Source: Parapristionchus giblindavisi (Eukaryota; Nematoda; Chromadorea; Rhabditida; Diplogasteridae). Taken from it: a DNA stretch of 64,000 nt. Under the pieces are notes generated by a model, which was not told the DNA's origin, searched no databases, and saw only the letters and a list, made by a program, of their open reading frames with translations. The DNA lies in assembly GCA_943737045.1 (NCBI GenBank), contig CALSFV010000653.1:186001-250000 (forward strand), given 5' to 3'. Position numbers and translations under genes: made by a program. Positions within the stretch are counted from its first letter, which is position 1. Every line of letters begins with the position of its first letter. Shown here one piece after another: positions 36,148-46,683 of this stretch.

Positions 36148-37861
36148 TGAGACGAATCGCGAGAAAATCGACCGTTTCGGAGGGTCCGCGGACATAGAAA
36201 TTTCGACCCCCTGAAAAATTCAGATAAAGTACTTTGAACGATGCTCTATCGAACTGCGCTTTCCGAATTTGCATATCTGTTCTCATTTTCGAGTAGTGGT
36301 AGGTCAAAGTTGGCAGGTGCGGTATTTTTGGCTCGAATGTGCGTCAGAAAAATGATCATAACTCCGTTCAAAATAATGATAGACACTTTTCCAAAAAAAG
36401 CATCGAAAGAGGAGATCTTGCGCGACATTTCCCAGTTGGTGACGTCATTTTTCGACCATGCTCCGGTGCTGGGCGGTCGGTTTTATGAAAAAGTGACTTA
36501 ACTTTCCTAATCGGAAAAAGTGCACTTTTCTTCTATGCGCGTTTTGTTGCACCCATATGTGTCTAAAAATGACCCAAGTTTCAGAGGATTTCCGAATTGG
36601 AAAAAAAAAGGCGTTGATTTTAGTGACGCGACCTCGGACCTGTCAAAGGAAAGAACGGCTTATTCCTTTATCAAGAAACAGCAAAGGAGCTTAAATGACT
36701 CAAAAACATCCGAAAAAGCATTACGAGCTCAAAATACCCATATACGGCAGTTATTTGAAACACAAAATCACCGAGTTCCGAAAAATTTGAAAAAACCCAT
36801 ATTTTGCTTTTCCACGTGGAAAAAACGTCTCAGTAATGTTAATTAATCTTTATGTTTTTAGAGCGGTACCTCTTTAGCTCTTTACCTTTACCACCGAGCG
36901 GGTTCGAACCCCGGTTCGATCCAAATCTTTTGCTGATTTTTACAGACACAGAAAACTTGTTCCAAGGTATTTTTTCGTGATAAGAATGATGAAACAAGTT
37001 GTTTTGAGTCATTCTGAGCTGGAAAACGTTCATTTTATGGCAACACATCGCGCGGAGTTGGGGCGCGCGCGTGTAATCTCGATGGCGGATATCTCGGCTC
37101 TAAGAGCAGGTAGGCCTTCACTTCCAAAAACATAAATGTTCAAAAACATTATAAGAAATATTATAAAGATTAATTAACATTACTGAGACGTTTTTTTCCA
37201 CGTGGAAAAGCAAAATATGGGTTTTTTCAAATTTTTCGGAACTCGGTGATTTTGTGTTTCAAATAACTGCCGTATATGGGTATTTTGAGCTCGTAATGCT
37301 TTTTCGGATGTTTTTGAGTCATTTAAGCTCCTTTGCTGTTTCTTGATAAAGGAATAAGCCGTTCTTTCCTTTGACAGGTCCGAGGTCGCGTCACTAAAAT
37401 CAACGCCTTTTTTTTTTCCAATTCGGAAATCCTCTGAAACTTGGGTCATTTTTAGACACATATGGGTGCAACAAAACGCGCATAGAAGAAAAGTGCACTT
37501 TTTCCGATTAGGAATGTTAAGTCACTTTTTCATAAAACCGACCGCCCAGCACCGGAGCATGGTCGAAAAATGACGTCACCAACTGGGAAATGTTGCGCAC
37601 GATCTCCTCTTTCGATGCTTTTTTTGGAAAAGTGTCTATCATTATTTTGAACGGAGTTATGATCATTTTTCTGACGCACATTCGAGCCAAAAATACCGTA
37701 CCTGCCAACTTTGACCTACCACTACTCGAAAATGAGAACAGATATGCAAATTCGGAAAGCGCAGTTCGATAGAGCATCGTTCAAAGTACTTTATCTGAAT
37801 TTTTCAGGGGGTCGAAATTTCTATGTCCGGGGGGTGGTCGAACCTCTGGCGATTCGTCTCA
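36148..37861. mobile_element. 1714 bp foldback element, TA target site
   Basis: Ends TGAGACGAATCGC and GCGATTCGTCTCA flanked by TA (36146-36147, 37862-37863); the empty copy is at about 38505. Arms of roughly 650-670 bp (36182-36853 against 37158-37830) are nearly identical, so paired ORFs on opposite strands (36520-36846 and 37180-37461) are mirror images. They contain a Lys-rich frame without known domain. The centre holds GGGTTCGAACCCC, a tRNA B-box-like word. The right end shares TGTCCGGGGGGTGGTCGA with the foldback element ending at 34459. Confidence 0.88.
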
Positions 37862-37894
37862 TATTATTATAATTATTTTGTAATAATGTTCTGG

Positions 37895-38000
37895 AATAAA
37901 GGGGGTGAGGGGGAAGAGGGGGGAGAGGGGGAGAGGGGGTAAGAGCTGGGGAAGAGGGGAGAACATGGGGGAAGAGGGGGAAGAGTGGGGAGACTCACAG
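37895..38000. repeat. G-rich low-complexity tract
   Basis: Runs such as GGGGGTGAGGGGGAAGAGGGGGGAGAGGGGG could form G-quadruplexes. A shorter version follows the second copy of the duplicated segment at 38549-38585, so the tract belongs to the duplication. Confidence 0.85.
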
Positions 38001-38095
38001 CACACTTCTACCAAACCATACCACTACTAGCAATAAAAAGTCATCGTTTCCCGCCCGATTGGGCGCCTTTCAAATCGCGATTTTGATTGGACATC

Positions 38096-38560
38096 GTAGC
38101 AGGCGTTGCGGCGCGTCGCCTGCACAAACCGCAGCTCGAACGGAGCATTTTGAAGGAAGTTATGGTCATTCTAGTGAGATGTGGTGAATCAATCAATTCA
38201 TTCATAAGAAGTAAAATAATAGATGAAGAGAGGGCCGATTAAGTCCGTAACAGTAATAGACTTTATCAAGATTAACTAAGCAGTGTGTCCACTGAATCCG
38301 AAGTGTCATTTAGTCCGTATTATCTCATAATGTATGTGTTGTTATTGAAATGTTTTATTTTCACTCGGCACGTGAACAAAAATGAAAAATGCGTCTGTAT
38401 TCTCGAATAAATTTTAGAAAATATTTAGGAATAATGTTTTAGAATAAATTTCAAAATATATTACTACAAAATAATAACATTATTACAAAATAATAATATT
38501 GTTATTATTATATTATTATAATTATTTTGTAATAATGTTCTGGAATAAAGGGGGGTGAGG
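38096..38560. repeat. Duplicated segment, second copy, uninterrupted
   Basis: Near-identical to the host parts of 34499-37900. The reading frame of the first copy is present here too, but a T to A change makes GATTAA at about 38248, shortening the product. It serves as the empty-site reference for three transposon insertions. Confidence 0.9.
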
Positions 38561-38580
38561 GGGAAGAGTGGGGAGAGGGG

Positions 38581-38812
38581 GAGCAGAAGGAGGTGAGTGT
38601 GATCTTTGATCTTTGCTCTTTTCGTAGATTGTGATCTGATCAATCAGTGAAAGCATTATGGGGTAAATGGTGAGAGGAGGAGAGGAACTACTCTATAAAT
38701 TAGCAGGGTATGGTGTCGAAGCTGAGTGCTTGATCTAAGGTAGTTGAGCGAATTTATTGAGTTAAAATTAAATTGTATGTATTTATAATTATGATAATAT
38801 TTATGCGTACTC
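38581..38812 (+). repeat. Dispersed repeat, 5' flank of the second LINE
   Basis: Matches 45456-45686 closely. It contains GTGAGTGTGATCTTTGATCT and the ATGGTGAGAGGAGGAGAGGA / GCAGGGTATGGTGTCG motif, which has further diverged copies at 41910-42010, 45163-45270, 45543-45650 and 45893-45990. The match breaks at TACTC, where the LINE at 38813-41704 begins. Confidence 0.88.
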
Positions 38813-38984
38813 TCGCCAGAGGAAGGTGAGTAAGAATTAGTCTCTCGTATTGATTGATTGGCCAATCAATCGTCCACTTCCTTTGACAAGATCTGCCTTA
38901 GAATTCGAGAGGACTCCCAGTAGCAGACTGTTATGTACCGTTAACAGTGATAATCTAACATTCGGTACCTCATCAGGTGATATT

Positions 38985-39911
38985 ATGGAATCGCTAAGAA
39001 CGTTACTCTCTCCTAAATCCCATTCTACTACTAGCTCGGTCAACAAGCGTGCGCGTACTCTCGATGATGACGAACAAGAAGATGGCCTCTCACTCTCTGA
39101 TATCTGCCAACTCATCGTCAAGATGCAAACCGATCTGCGTCGCGAACGACTAAGAAATGATCGATTGGAAAAGACAGTAGAAGATCTTCAAGGTGTTGTC
39201 AATACACTCAAGGTGAACAGCTCTGTTTCAACACCACCCGATACTGTTATGGTTGAACCAAATACTGAGTCTGACAATTCTGCCACCCCATCCAATCATA
39301 ATCATACAGTTGATACAAATCATGATAAGGAAGATACGAAAGATCTTGAACGTTCTCTCGTCATTGCTCGCCTCCCTGTCAGCACCTCAAATGATCCATA
39401 TGATGCCACTTTCGATGATTTCAATTCTGTCGTTCGTATAAGTAGTATTCTCGGCTGTACATTCATTCCTATATCTGTCTATAGAATGCCCATAGGATCT
39501 GATGACTCCTCCTTCCCTCGCTTAACCAAAGTAGTATGCCCCACTCGTAAGCATCAACAACTTATGCTAAAGTTTGCCCATCGTATCCGCCATGACCCCC
39601 ATTTCGGTGATATCTACATACGCCCCTCATTTGCAAATCCAGCTGATCGTTAGCCCACTCCTCCCATTCCTCGTCCCTCTTCCAATCGTAATAGACATGA
39701 CTCCACCCACTCTAGACATTCTACGCATAGCAAGACCCCTATTAGTCGTTCCCATAATTATGCCCCTCCACATCCTCGTATCCACCCTAACTCTTATCAT
39801 TCGTTGCGCCCTCTATCTCATCCCAATTATGCCCACCCTCCATTCCAACCATATCCATACTCTACTCCATTCATGAGTCATTTCAATCACTACGGTGAAC
39901 TTCCGTCCTAA
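38985..39911 (+). pseudogene. LINE ORF1 with in-frame stop
   Basis: The Met at 38985 is favoured because the coiled-coil protein starts there; the frame is open back to 38850. Residues about 40-75 (ICQLIVKMQTDLRRERLRND onward) form a coiled coil, followed by a Ser/Thr/Asn/His linker and an RRM-like domain from RSLVIARLPV to RHDPHFGDIYIRPSF. A TAG at 39651-39653 stops the frame, after which it stays open for 85 more codons of Pro-, His- and Arg-rich sequence to TAA at 39909-39911. The tail composition suits an RNA-binding C-terminus, so the TAG is probably a mutation. Confidence 0.75.
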
Positions 39912-41512
39912 ACGACACTGAAAAAGCAAATCTACTTGCTAAAACTTTTGTCGGTGTCTTTACTACTGACAACGGTATCACTCCAACCCCTACCCCTCTT
40001 TCGCACACTGGAAATTTTGAGGAACCTATCTTCCTAAGACATGAAATCTGTGAATTCATAAATAAATGGAAAAAGTCCTCCTGTAAAACCCCAGAAAATA
40101 TTGACTTATATTTTATCAAACAAATATCAATCCCCATTTCCGAACCTTTAGAGATAATCTTTAGAACATCTTTCGAAACAGGCATCATTCCCTCTCAGTG
40201 GAGGCACTCAATTGTTACACCTGTCAAGAAATCCCCTCCTTTCTCAGATCCATTAAATTATAGACCAATTTCTATCACTTCATTCTTCTGTAGAGTCTTT
40301 GAACGCATTTTAAGCAAGTCCATAATTGCTCATTGCGAATCATTAGAAATCTTCCCCGACGAACAGTATGGTTTTAGAAAACATAGATCCCGTGAACTCC
40401 AGATGCTTGAGGTCCTTGAACACTGGTCTGCTTCACTTAGTAACGGTCAGCCTGTTGATGTAATCTATTTTGACTTTGCAAAGGCCTTTGATAGAGTATC
40501 ACATCCTAAACTCTTAGCCAAACTCAATACAATAGGCTTATCTCATAAAACTACAAACTGGATTACTAGCTACCTTTCTCAAAGAACTTTTCAAGTTAGA
40601 GTAAATAATAAACTATCAGAGTCCTACTCCGTATCCAGTGGAGTTCCTCAAGGCTCTGTGCTTGGACCCTTACTTTTCCTTATTTTTACATCCGAATTAC
40701 CTTCGTTAGTCCAAAAAGATGGAGTACTAGCTCGTCTATATGCAGACGACATAAAGATATATAAATCATTCGGTAGTAATGAAACGCCCCAACCGCTTCA
40801 AGCGGCCGTGGACACTATCGTCCAGTGGTCTGCTGATTGGCAATTACCCCTTGCTTCACATAAATGTAATTCACTGCATCTAGGTAGGGCTAATCCTAAA
40901 AGGATTTATACTATAAATAATGTAAATCTAGATCAAAAAGATGCCGTCAAAGACCTTGGCTTCATTATTCAAAGAGGCCTAACATTTTCAGAACATTGTA
41001 GATCAATTTCGAACAAAGCAAAGTCGGCTTGTCATATAATTATGCGAGCTCTTCGGACTAATAACCCTAAAAATCTCCTTAAAGCATATTCAATCTACAT
41101 CAGGCCCATTCTAGAAAGCGCATCTACGGTGTTCAATCCTTATCAGAAAAAAGATATTAAAGTCCTTGAACAGGTACAGAATTACTTCACAAGAAGGCTG
41201 TTCGCACGTTGTTTCAAATCAGCGTGGGACAATATGCCGCGGGCAAATGTTCGCAACGAAAAACTCGATCTAGAAACCCTCGAACACCGTAGATCCATCA
41301 TAGACATTAGAACTTCTATTAAACTACTTAGAGGCAAATTTAGGATTTCAAATAAGAAAAATCACTATTTCAAAACATATATTACAAGAAATGGGTTGAA
41401 TTTCTCCAATTCAGGGTCCCGTTTCCAATACAGGCACAATAACTTCTTTTTGCGAGCGGCCCGTTTGCTTACAAAACCCGAAAATAGAATCTCCTTTGAT
41501 GTTGGAGACTGA
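39908..41512 (+). pseudogene. LINE ORF2 remnant: reverse transcriptase without endonuclease
   Basis: The frame begins at LNDTEKANLLAKTFV, which normally lies between endonuclease and reverse transcriptase, and overlaps the end of ORF1 by four bases. So the endonuclease and the start of ORF2 were deleted. The rest is intact: NYRPISITSF, FDFAKAFDRVSH, SSGVPQGSVLGPLLF, LYADDIKIY, DLGFIIQRGLTFSEH, and the C-terminal region to TGA at 41510-41512. The longest Met-initiated part is 40403-41512 (369 residues). Without a nicking domain it cannot move by itself in the usual way. Confidence 0.88.
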
Positions 41513-41704
41513 TCTGCATGTCCTGTTGTCGCCTATTCATACAGATTCTCTTCCCTCCCCCCAATTCTATCGTCCCTTAGGAACACTGATATCTCCTTCT
41601 AGGCTCAATCCATATGCACTACTTCATTCCATTCTTTATTTTCTTCATTTGTTTATTTATTTGTTTCACATCATTTGTTCGCTAAATGTGAATAATTATA
41701 TATA

Positions 41705-42200
41705 TACTCCACTACCTATCAAATATTTTATTAGAAATTATACTTTACTTTTGCACCGCATAAAGTATATTATTATTATTATTGCTGTTTGTAGTCTGAT
41801 CACTCAATCAAAACATTATTACTGTTAGTAGTTGGTTCGTATCCCACACGGTTTTGGTGAATTAGTCATCGTTTTATATGAATAATACCAATCGAAAATG
41901 TAATGATTGGTCGAGGGTGAGAGGAGTTTCTCTAGAAATTGGCAGGGTATGGTGTCGTAGCTGATTTATTGATTTATTATGGTTGAGCTAATTTATTAAG
42001 TAAAATTAAGTATTATTATTAGAAGGATTTAGGATTATTTTAATTTCGTTTTTTTTAGTTTGATCTTTGATCTTTGAACAATACGTTTTATGTAAGTTGT
42101 TCACTGAATTAGTGTTATTACAGCGCCTTCCCGATGCGAATCGTTCGCGATGGAACCGAATGTGAGAAGAGTCGAACGGGATTCATACAGAAGGAGGTGA
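41705..42200 (+). repeat. Dispersed repeat with a duplicated exon
   Basis: The sequence from TACTCCACTACCTATC onward matches 45682-46045, and its last part (from GGATTTAGGAT) matches 45290-45466, so this is a recombinant of two neighbouring repeat stretches. At 42124-42196 it carries a copy of the second exon of the small candidate gene at 44979-45508, with the same TTACAG acceptor and GTGAG donor. Frames here differ downstream, so this copy is probably not functional. Confidence 0.8.
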
Positions 42201-42606
42201 GCGTCATCTTTGATATTTGCTCTTTTCGTAGTCTGTGGTGTGATAAATCAGTCAAAACATTCTGGGATAAATGGTGTGAGGAGGAGAGGAGATACTCGAC
42301 TTATGAGTGCACGTTTTATGCTTTGATTTGTGAATGTTGGAGTTATACTACTTATCGATCAATTGTCGATTATTTCTTTTAATTAACAAAATGAAAAGTA
42401 AGTAAATTAAAAGTAAATTTTCTGTGTGAGAATCAAAGGCAACGTCTACTTTTTTTTTTCTTTTTTTTCTTTTCATGATTTTAATTGATTGAACCTCACT
42501 CTTTATTGATTGATTTACTGTCGATTAATCGATTTAGATTGCATACGTAGTCAATCTGGCCGCGTTGAACTTGCTACAATTGGAATATGAAGAATAGCAG
42601 GAGGTA
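42200..42606 (+). other. Short stretch with a possible orphan terminal exon
   Basis: After a partial copy of the GAGGAGAGGAG repeat, a T-rich tract and TCGATTTAG acceptor precede 42539-42597, readable as IAYVVNLAALNLLQLEYEE then TAG. No upstream exon was found, and other readings of this stretch are closed. It is weak as a gene but looks more like coding than the flanks. Confidence 0.25.
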
Positions 42607-44147
42607 CAGTAGACGACAAAATTATATCATATTTTATTTTTCAACGAATATTTCCAGCAAGGATCGATGAAACTTGATATGGCTCGTACATCATATAAAT
42701 GCACTGTTGTGTAGTACAACCACCTGTAGTAGAAGTCAAGTCCTCGAAAAGAAATACAAATATTGCGAAATTTTAGATTTTGCCAATATTCGATTTTTCC
42801 GTGATATTTTGTTTAAAATTTTTATCGCTCTTTGTAAAGCGTATTTCAATTCCATTTAAACACATGGTGTATGCAGTGGATCTAGAGATGATGTAGAACA
42901 TGCAAACTGAGTTGTTAACGGCAGGGGAGAATAACCAAAGCTACAGTAATCAGGACGTACTTAAATTAAACTTTGCCAGCAAATCATTAATGAACAGAAA
43001 TCGATCGCTGATTTCTACAAGCGTAGGAATGTGCAGGGAAGTTCCACGTGTTACGGCAAGCAAGAATAAATAGGGTAGAGCTCACATTAGCATTATAGAC
43101 ATCTCTATTCTTGGCCTCTACTTCACTTTTCCTTATATTTCTCGTCGAATTTCCTTTGCTAATCATCCCAATCCCTACGTACGTAATGTTCATTCTCACT
43201 AAAAGAATTTATGACTACATCGACGAGGATCTATGAAGAAGTCGCAAAGTTACAAGAAAACATTAAAGATGGATAGAGTTGGAATAATGTGAAACTAAAA
43301 TTAGCATTGAATGAGAAGTATAATTAATTCTCCTTGGTCTAGTTGAAGCATATTTCGATTAAATCTGGTCGATACCACACGCTACCTTTATTTGAAACGC
43401 TCATAACAATCATTGCGTTCATGATTAACAATATATCTAAGATACACATTATTCCAACCCTATCCATCTTTAATTTTTTTCTTATAACTTTGCGACTTCT
43501 TCATAGATCCTCGTCGATGTAGTCATAAATTCTTTTAGTGAGAATGAACATTACGTATGGATTGGGATGATTAGCAAAGGAAATTCGACGAGAAATATAA
43601 GGAAAAGTGAAGTAGAGGCCAAGAATAGAGACGTCTATAATGTTTCTATCTTCGAGACTATAGCTAATGTGAGCTCTACCCTATTTATTCTTGCTTGCCG
43701 TAACACATGGAACTTCCCAGCACATTCCTACGCTTGTAGAAATCAGCGATCGATTTCTGTTCATTAATGATTTGCTGGCAAAGTTTAATTTAAGTACGTC
43801 CTGATTACTGTAGCTTTGGTTATTCTCCCCTGCCGTTAACAACTCAGTTTGCATGTTCTACATCATCCCTAGATCCACTGCATACACCATGTGTATAAAT
43901 GGAATTGAAATACGCTTTACAAAGAGCGATAAAAATTTTAACAAAATATCACCGGAAAAATCGAATATTGTCAAAATCGAAAATTTCGCAATATTTGTAT
44001 TTCTTTTCGAGAACTTGACTTCTACTACAGGTGGTTGTACTACACAACAGTGCATTTATATGATGTACGAGCCATATCAAGTTTCATCGATCCTTGCTGG
44101 AAATATTCTTTGAAAAATAAAATATGATATAATTTTGTCGTCTACTG
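42607..44147. mobile_element. 1541 bp foldback element with TA target site
   Basis: Ends CAGTAGACGACAAAATTATA and complement, flanked by TA (42605-42606 and 44148-44149). Arms are about 684 bp (42607-43290) and 702 bp (43446-44147) around a 155 bp spacer. The right arm has about 20 extra bases (TTTCTATCTTCGAGACTATAG region near 43645). Short ORFs in the arms are mirror copies; no transposase domain is seen. CAGT ends and TA sites suggest mariner-type mobilisation. Confidence 0.88.
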
Positions 44148-44226
44148 TATTAACGCGATCTTTGATCTTTTGCCTTTGATCTCTGATCTTTAATCTATGA
44201 TCTCTGACTGAGTCATTAAATTTAAG

Positions 44227-44321
44227 TGCCTCTCTTTGACGAATCGGTCATTCTGGATCCTAAGAAGGCAAAGAAGAGAAAGGGCACGCAGAGTAAGGCT
44301 ATCCTGAAGACTCTTGGTTGA
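44227..44321 (+). CDS. Terminal exon of an unidentified gene, lysine-rich C-terminus
   Basis: A TTTAAG acceptor is followed by two bases of a split codon and the frame PLFDESVILDPKKAKKRKGT ending in TGA at 44319-44321. The basic cluster KKAKKRK resembles a nuclear targeting or RNA-binding tail. Upstream lies the 1.5 kb foldback element, so earlier exons, if present, are more than 1.6 kb away or lost. TTTGATC words fill the presumed intron. Product unknown. Confidence 0.4.
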
Positions 44322-44505
44322 TGATCTACTAATCGATAATCAATCGATTTCTTCCCAACTATCAATCGGTCTCTTTTAATTATAATGTTAGTTCCCATGA
44401 AATTGTTACTCTACCTGATTTGTGTTGTTTGTTTATATTTCAATTGTTACATTGTTGTTATCTTGAATTTAAATGAAGTATGAAAGATTATACTGAAGAT
44501 ATTAG

Positions 44506-44585
44506 CGATTCGCTGTCGCGAGTGCGGCTACCGTATCCTTTACAAGAAGCGCTTCATTAAGCTCATGGTGTACGATGGACGCTGA
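44506..44585 (+). CDS. rpb-12: Terminal exon of an RNA polymerase subunit Rpb12 (ABC10-alpha) homologue
   Basis: Following a GATATTAG acceptor, the frame reads [20 protein letters not shown] then VYDGR and TGA (44583-44585). This is the conserved C-terminus of Rpb12, the small zinc-ribbon subunit shared by RNA polymerases I, II and III: RCxECGYR carries the second half of the zinc site and YKKR with a terminal Arg is typical. The exon joins at split-codon phase two. The N-terminal exon with the first CxxC pair is not found in the preceding 360 bp up to the foldback element, nor did I find it upstream by eye, so the gene is either split by a large intron or is a fragment. AATAAA lies at 44715-44720. 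Confidence 0.8.
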
Positions 44586-44978
44586 TTGAGTATTGATTGA
44601 ATGGTTTATTTATTGATTGATTGATTTCGTGACCTCACTCATTTACACATTCGCATTTGTTTCTGTTCATATGTTGATGCTCATTGGTTTCATGATTATT
44701 GATTGATTTTATGGAATAAATCGACTATTTTGCGCACCTTGCTATGTTTCTCGTTGACCGGTTGAATTTGTGTCGACACGATCACTGTTATGTATTTAAA
44801 GGAGGAAAAGTGATGTAATGACTTCATAGATTGTTCTGAAAACCATATTACGTTGGACTTTGTGTTCCTTTTCATACTTCAATGAATTTTAATATTGTAA
44901 TAATAATATCATTATTAATCATAAAATATCATTATTAATTTATAAAAATATCATTATTAATCATCTTCGCAATACAGT

Positions 44979-45508
44979 ATGGTTTTTCCGAGAGGACTCG
45001 TGGTTCGACAACTTCACGCAGTTTACCGCGCGCACCATATCGCCCCAGGTACGTTACGCTCAATGTAGATATCGATTTTCAGAATAAAATCAATATTCTG
45101 TGTTAGTTAGTTTAGTTTGATCTTTGATATTTGAACAAAACGTATTATGTCCTCCGTAGCCATGCTGATGGTCGAGGGTGAGAGGAGTTTCTCTAGAAAA
45201 GAGGGAATCGTGTCGCAGCTAATTTATTGGTTTATGGTGGTTGAGCTAATTTATTGAGTAAAAATTAATATTGTTGTCAAGTTTATTAGAAGGATTTAGG
45301 ATAATTTTAATTTTGTTTTTTTTTTTAGTTTGATCTTTGATCTTTGAACAATACGTTTTATGTAAGTTGTTCACTGAATTAGTGACATTACAGCGCCTTC
45401 CCGATGCGAATCGTTCGCGATGGAACCGAATGTGAGAAGAGTCGAACGGGATTCATACAGAAGGAGGTGAGTGTGATCTTTGATCTTTGCTCTTTTCGTA
45501 GATTGTGA
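44979..45508 (+). CDS. Candidate tiny three-exon gene, 49 residues
   Basis: Exons 44979-45048, 45394-45466 and 45502-45508 join in frame from ATG to TGA (150 nt). The ATG lies two bases after an AATACAG acceptor-like site, a position seen when nematode messages receive a spliced leader. The protein begins MVFPRGLVVRQLHAVYR and ends RVERDSYRRRL; it is basic and Arg-rich, like a mitochondrial targeting start, but I recognise no family. The second intron is only 35 bp, unusually short, which lowers confidence. An alternative frame through the first exon (WFFREDSWFDNFTQF) is also open. The second exon recurs at 42124-42196. Confidence 0.35.
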
Positions 45509-46045
45509 TCTGATCAATCAATGAAAACATTATGGGGTAAATGGTGAGAGGAGGAGAGGAACTACTCTATAAATTAGCAGGGTATGGTGTCGAAGCTGAG
45601 TGCTTGATCTACGGTAGTTGAGCGAATTTATTGAGTTAAAATTAAATTGTATGTATTTATAATTATGATAATATTTATGCGTACTCCACTACCTATCAAA
45701 TATTTTATTAGAAATTATACTTTACTTTTGCACCGCATAAAGTATATTATTATTATTATCGCTGTTTGTAGTCTGATCACTCAATCAAAACATTATTACT
45801 GTTAGTAGTTGGTTCGTATCCCACACGGTTTTGGTCAATTAATCATCGTTTTATATGAATAATACCAATCGAAAATGTAATGATTGGTCGAGGGTGAGAG
45901 GAGTTTCTCTAAAAATTGGCAAGCTATAGTGTCGTAGCTGATTTATTGTGGTTGAGCTACTTTATTGAGTAAAAATTAAGTAATTTTGATAAGTCATTAG
46001 AAGGATTTAGGATAATTTTAATTTCGTTTTTTAAGTTTGATCTTT
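45049..46045 (+). repeat. Cluster of dispersed repeats around the small candidate gene
   Basis: Contains three diverged copies of the GTGAGAGGAG...GGTATGGTGTCG motif (45163, 45543, 45893). It also holds the undisturbed target of the LINE at 38813-41704 (45682-45686), and TTTGATCTTTGATC words at about 45330, 45476 and 46038. The stretch 45682-46045 matches 41705-42060. Confidence 0.82.
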
Positions 46046-46683
46046 GATCTTTCTATCTCTTTCTCTTTCTCTATGTGATTCTCTATATGATCTCTTTGAC
46101 TAAGTAGGCTCTGATGTGCATGAGGATGCCGATGATTCCGCTAAAATATTGATGCATGTGTAATAAGAGTGATTTGATATTAACATATTTATCATAAATT
46201 CTCTCACAACATCGGAGTGTATGTATGGTACAGGGGCTTTCATGCAGTCATCACCTTCTGGATGAATATTAAAAATAGCAATAATAATAATAATACAAAT
46301 ATTGATTAGCTCATAGCGATTAGCTAGTGTCAGGCGCATATACATGAAAGAGGCGATGGGCATCTACCGTAGTTCTACCGTAGTCGGTTCAAATATGGGC
46401 GTAATTAGAGCATATATGGTGAACACACTTGCGTACTTGCTTCAGTAACGATGATTAATCGATCAGACGACACTTATAATATACACAGAAATAGAGATAT
46501 GAAACAAGGGAATTATAATAATACTATATTGTCATGTTCTATTATCGTCAAAAGCATGCATAGGATGATGGAAAGGGACAGAACGAGAGGATTACGGTGG
46601 ATATGACGAAGCAGTTATTGGGTCATATTATTGATTGAAGGAAGGCGAATCGAATATTGATTAATTAAAGATCAGAGATCAGC
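46046..46683. other. Intergenic stretch, no gene seen
   Basis: It opens with a CTCTTTCTCTTTCTC tract. The 87-codon minus frame at 46100-46363 lacks any motif and has no plausible splice context. The end is the presumed 3' flank of the minus-strand gene at 46684. Confidence 0.6.

Larger units (their letters stand above)
34499..38092. repeat. Duplicated segment, first copy, interrupted by three inverted-repeat elements
   Basis: The host sequence ATCGTAGCAGGCGTTGCGGC through AATAATGTTCTGGAATAAAG matches 38096-38560 once the elements at 34701-35334, 35377-35967 and 36148-37861 are removed. The host parts are 34499-34700, 35335-35376, 35968-36147 and 37862-37900. They include the reading-frame end described at 34460-34680, then AT-rich non-coding DNA with several AATAAA words, which could be a 3' untranslated region. 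The tail (37900-38060) is G-rich, then carries GCCCGATTGGGCGCC. Confidence 0.9.
38813..41704 (+). mobile_element. Internally deleted CR1-like non-LTR retrotransposon
   Basis: The 2892 bp element is flanked by TACTC (38808-38812 and 41705-41709); the undisturbed site TACTC at 45682-45686 sits in the related repeat downstream, which confirms both boundaries. It has a 5' leader, ORF1 and an ORF2 that lacks the endonuclease and starts inside the linker to the reverse transcriptase. The 3' end is AATTATATATA, similar in style to the AT tail of the element at 347-4392. Their proteins differ clearly, so they are separate families. Confidence 0.9.

Noticed and set aside
36241..37777. Paired ORFs of 86-108 codons on opposite strands
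   Set aside because: They are mirror images in the arms of the foldback element and carry no transposase motif.
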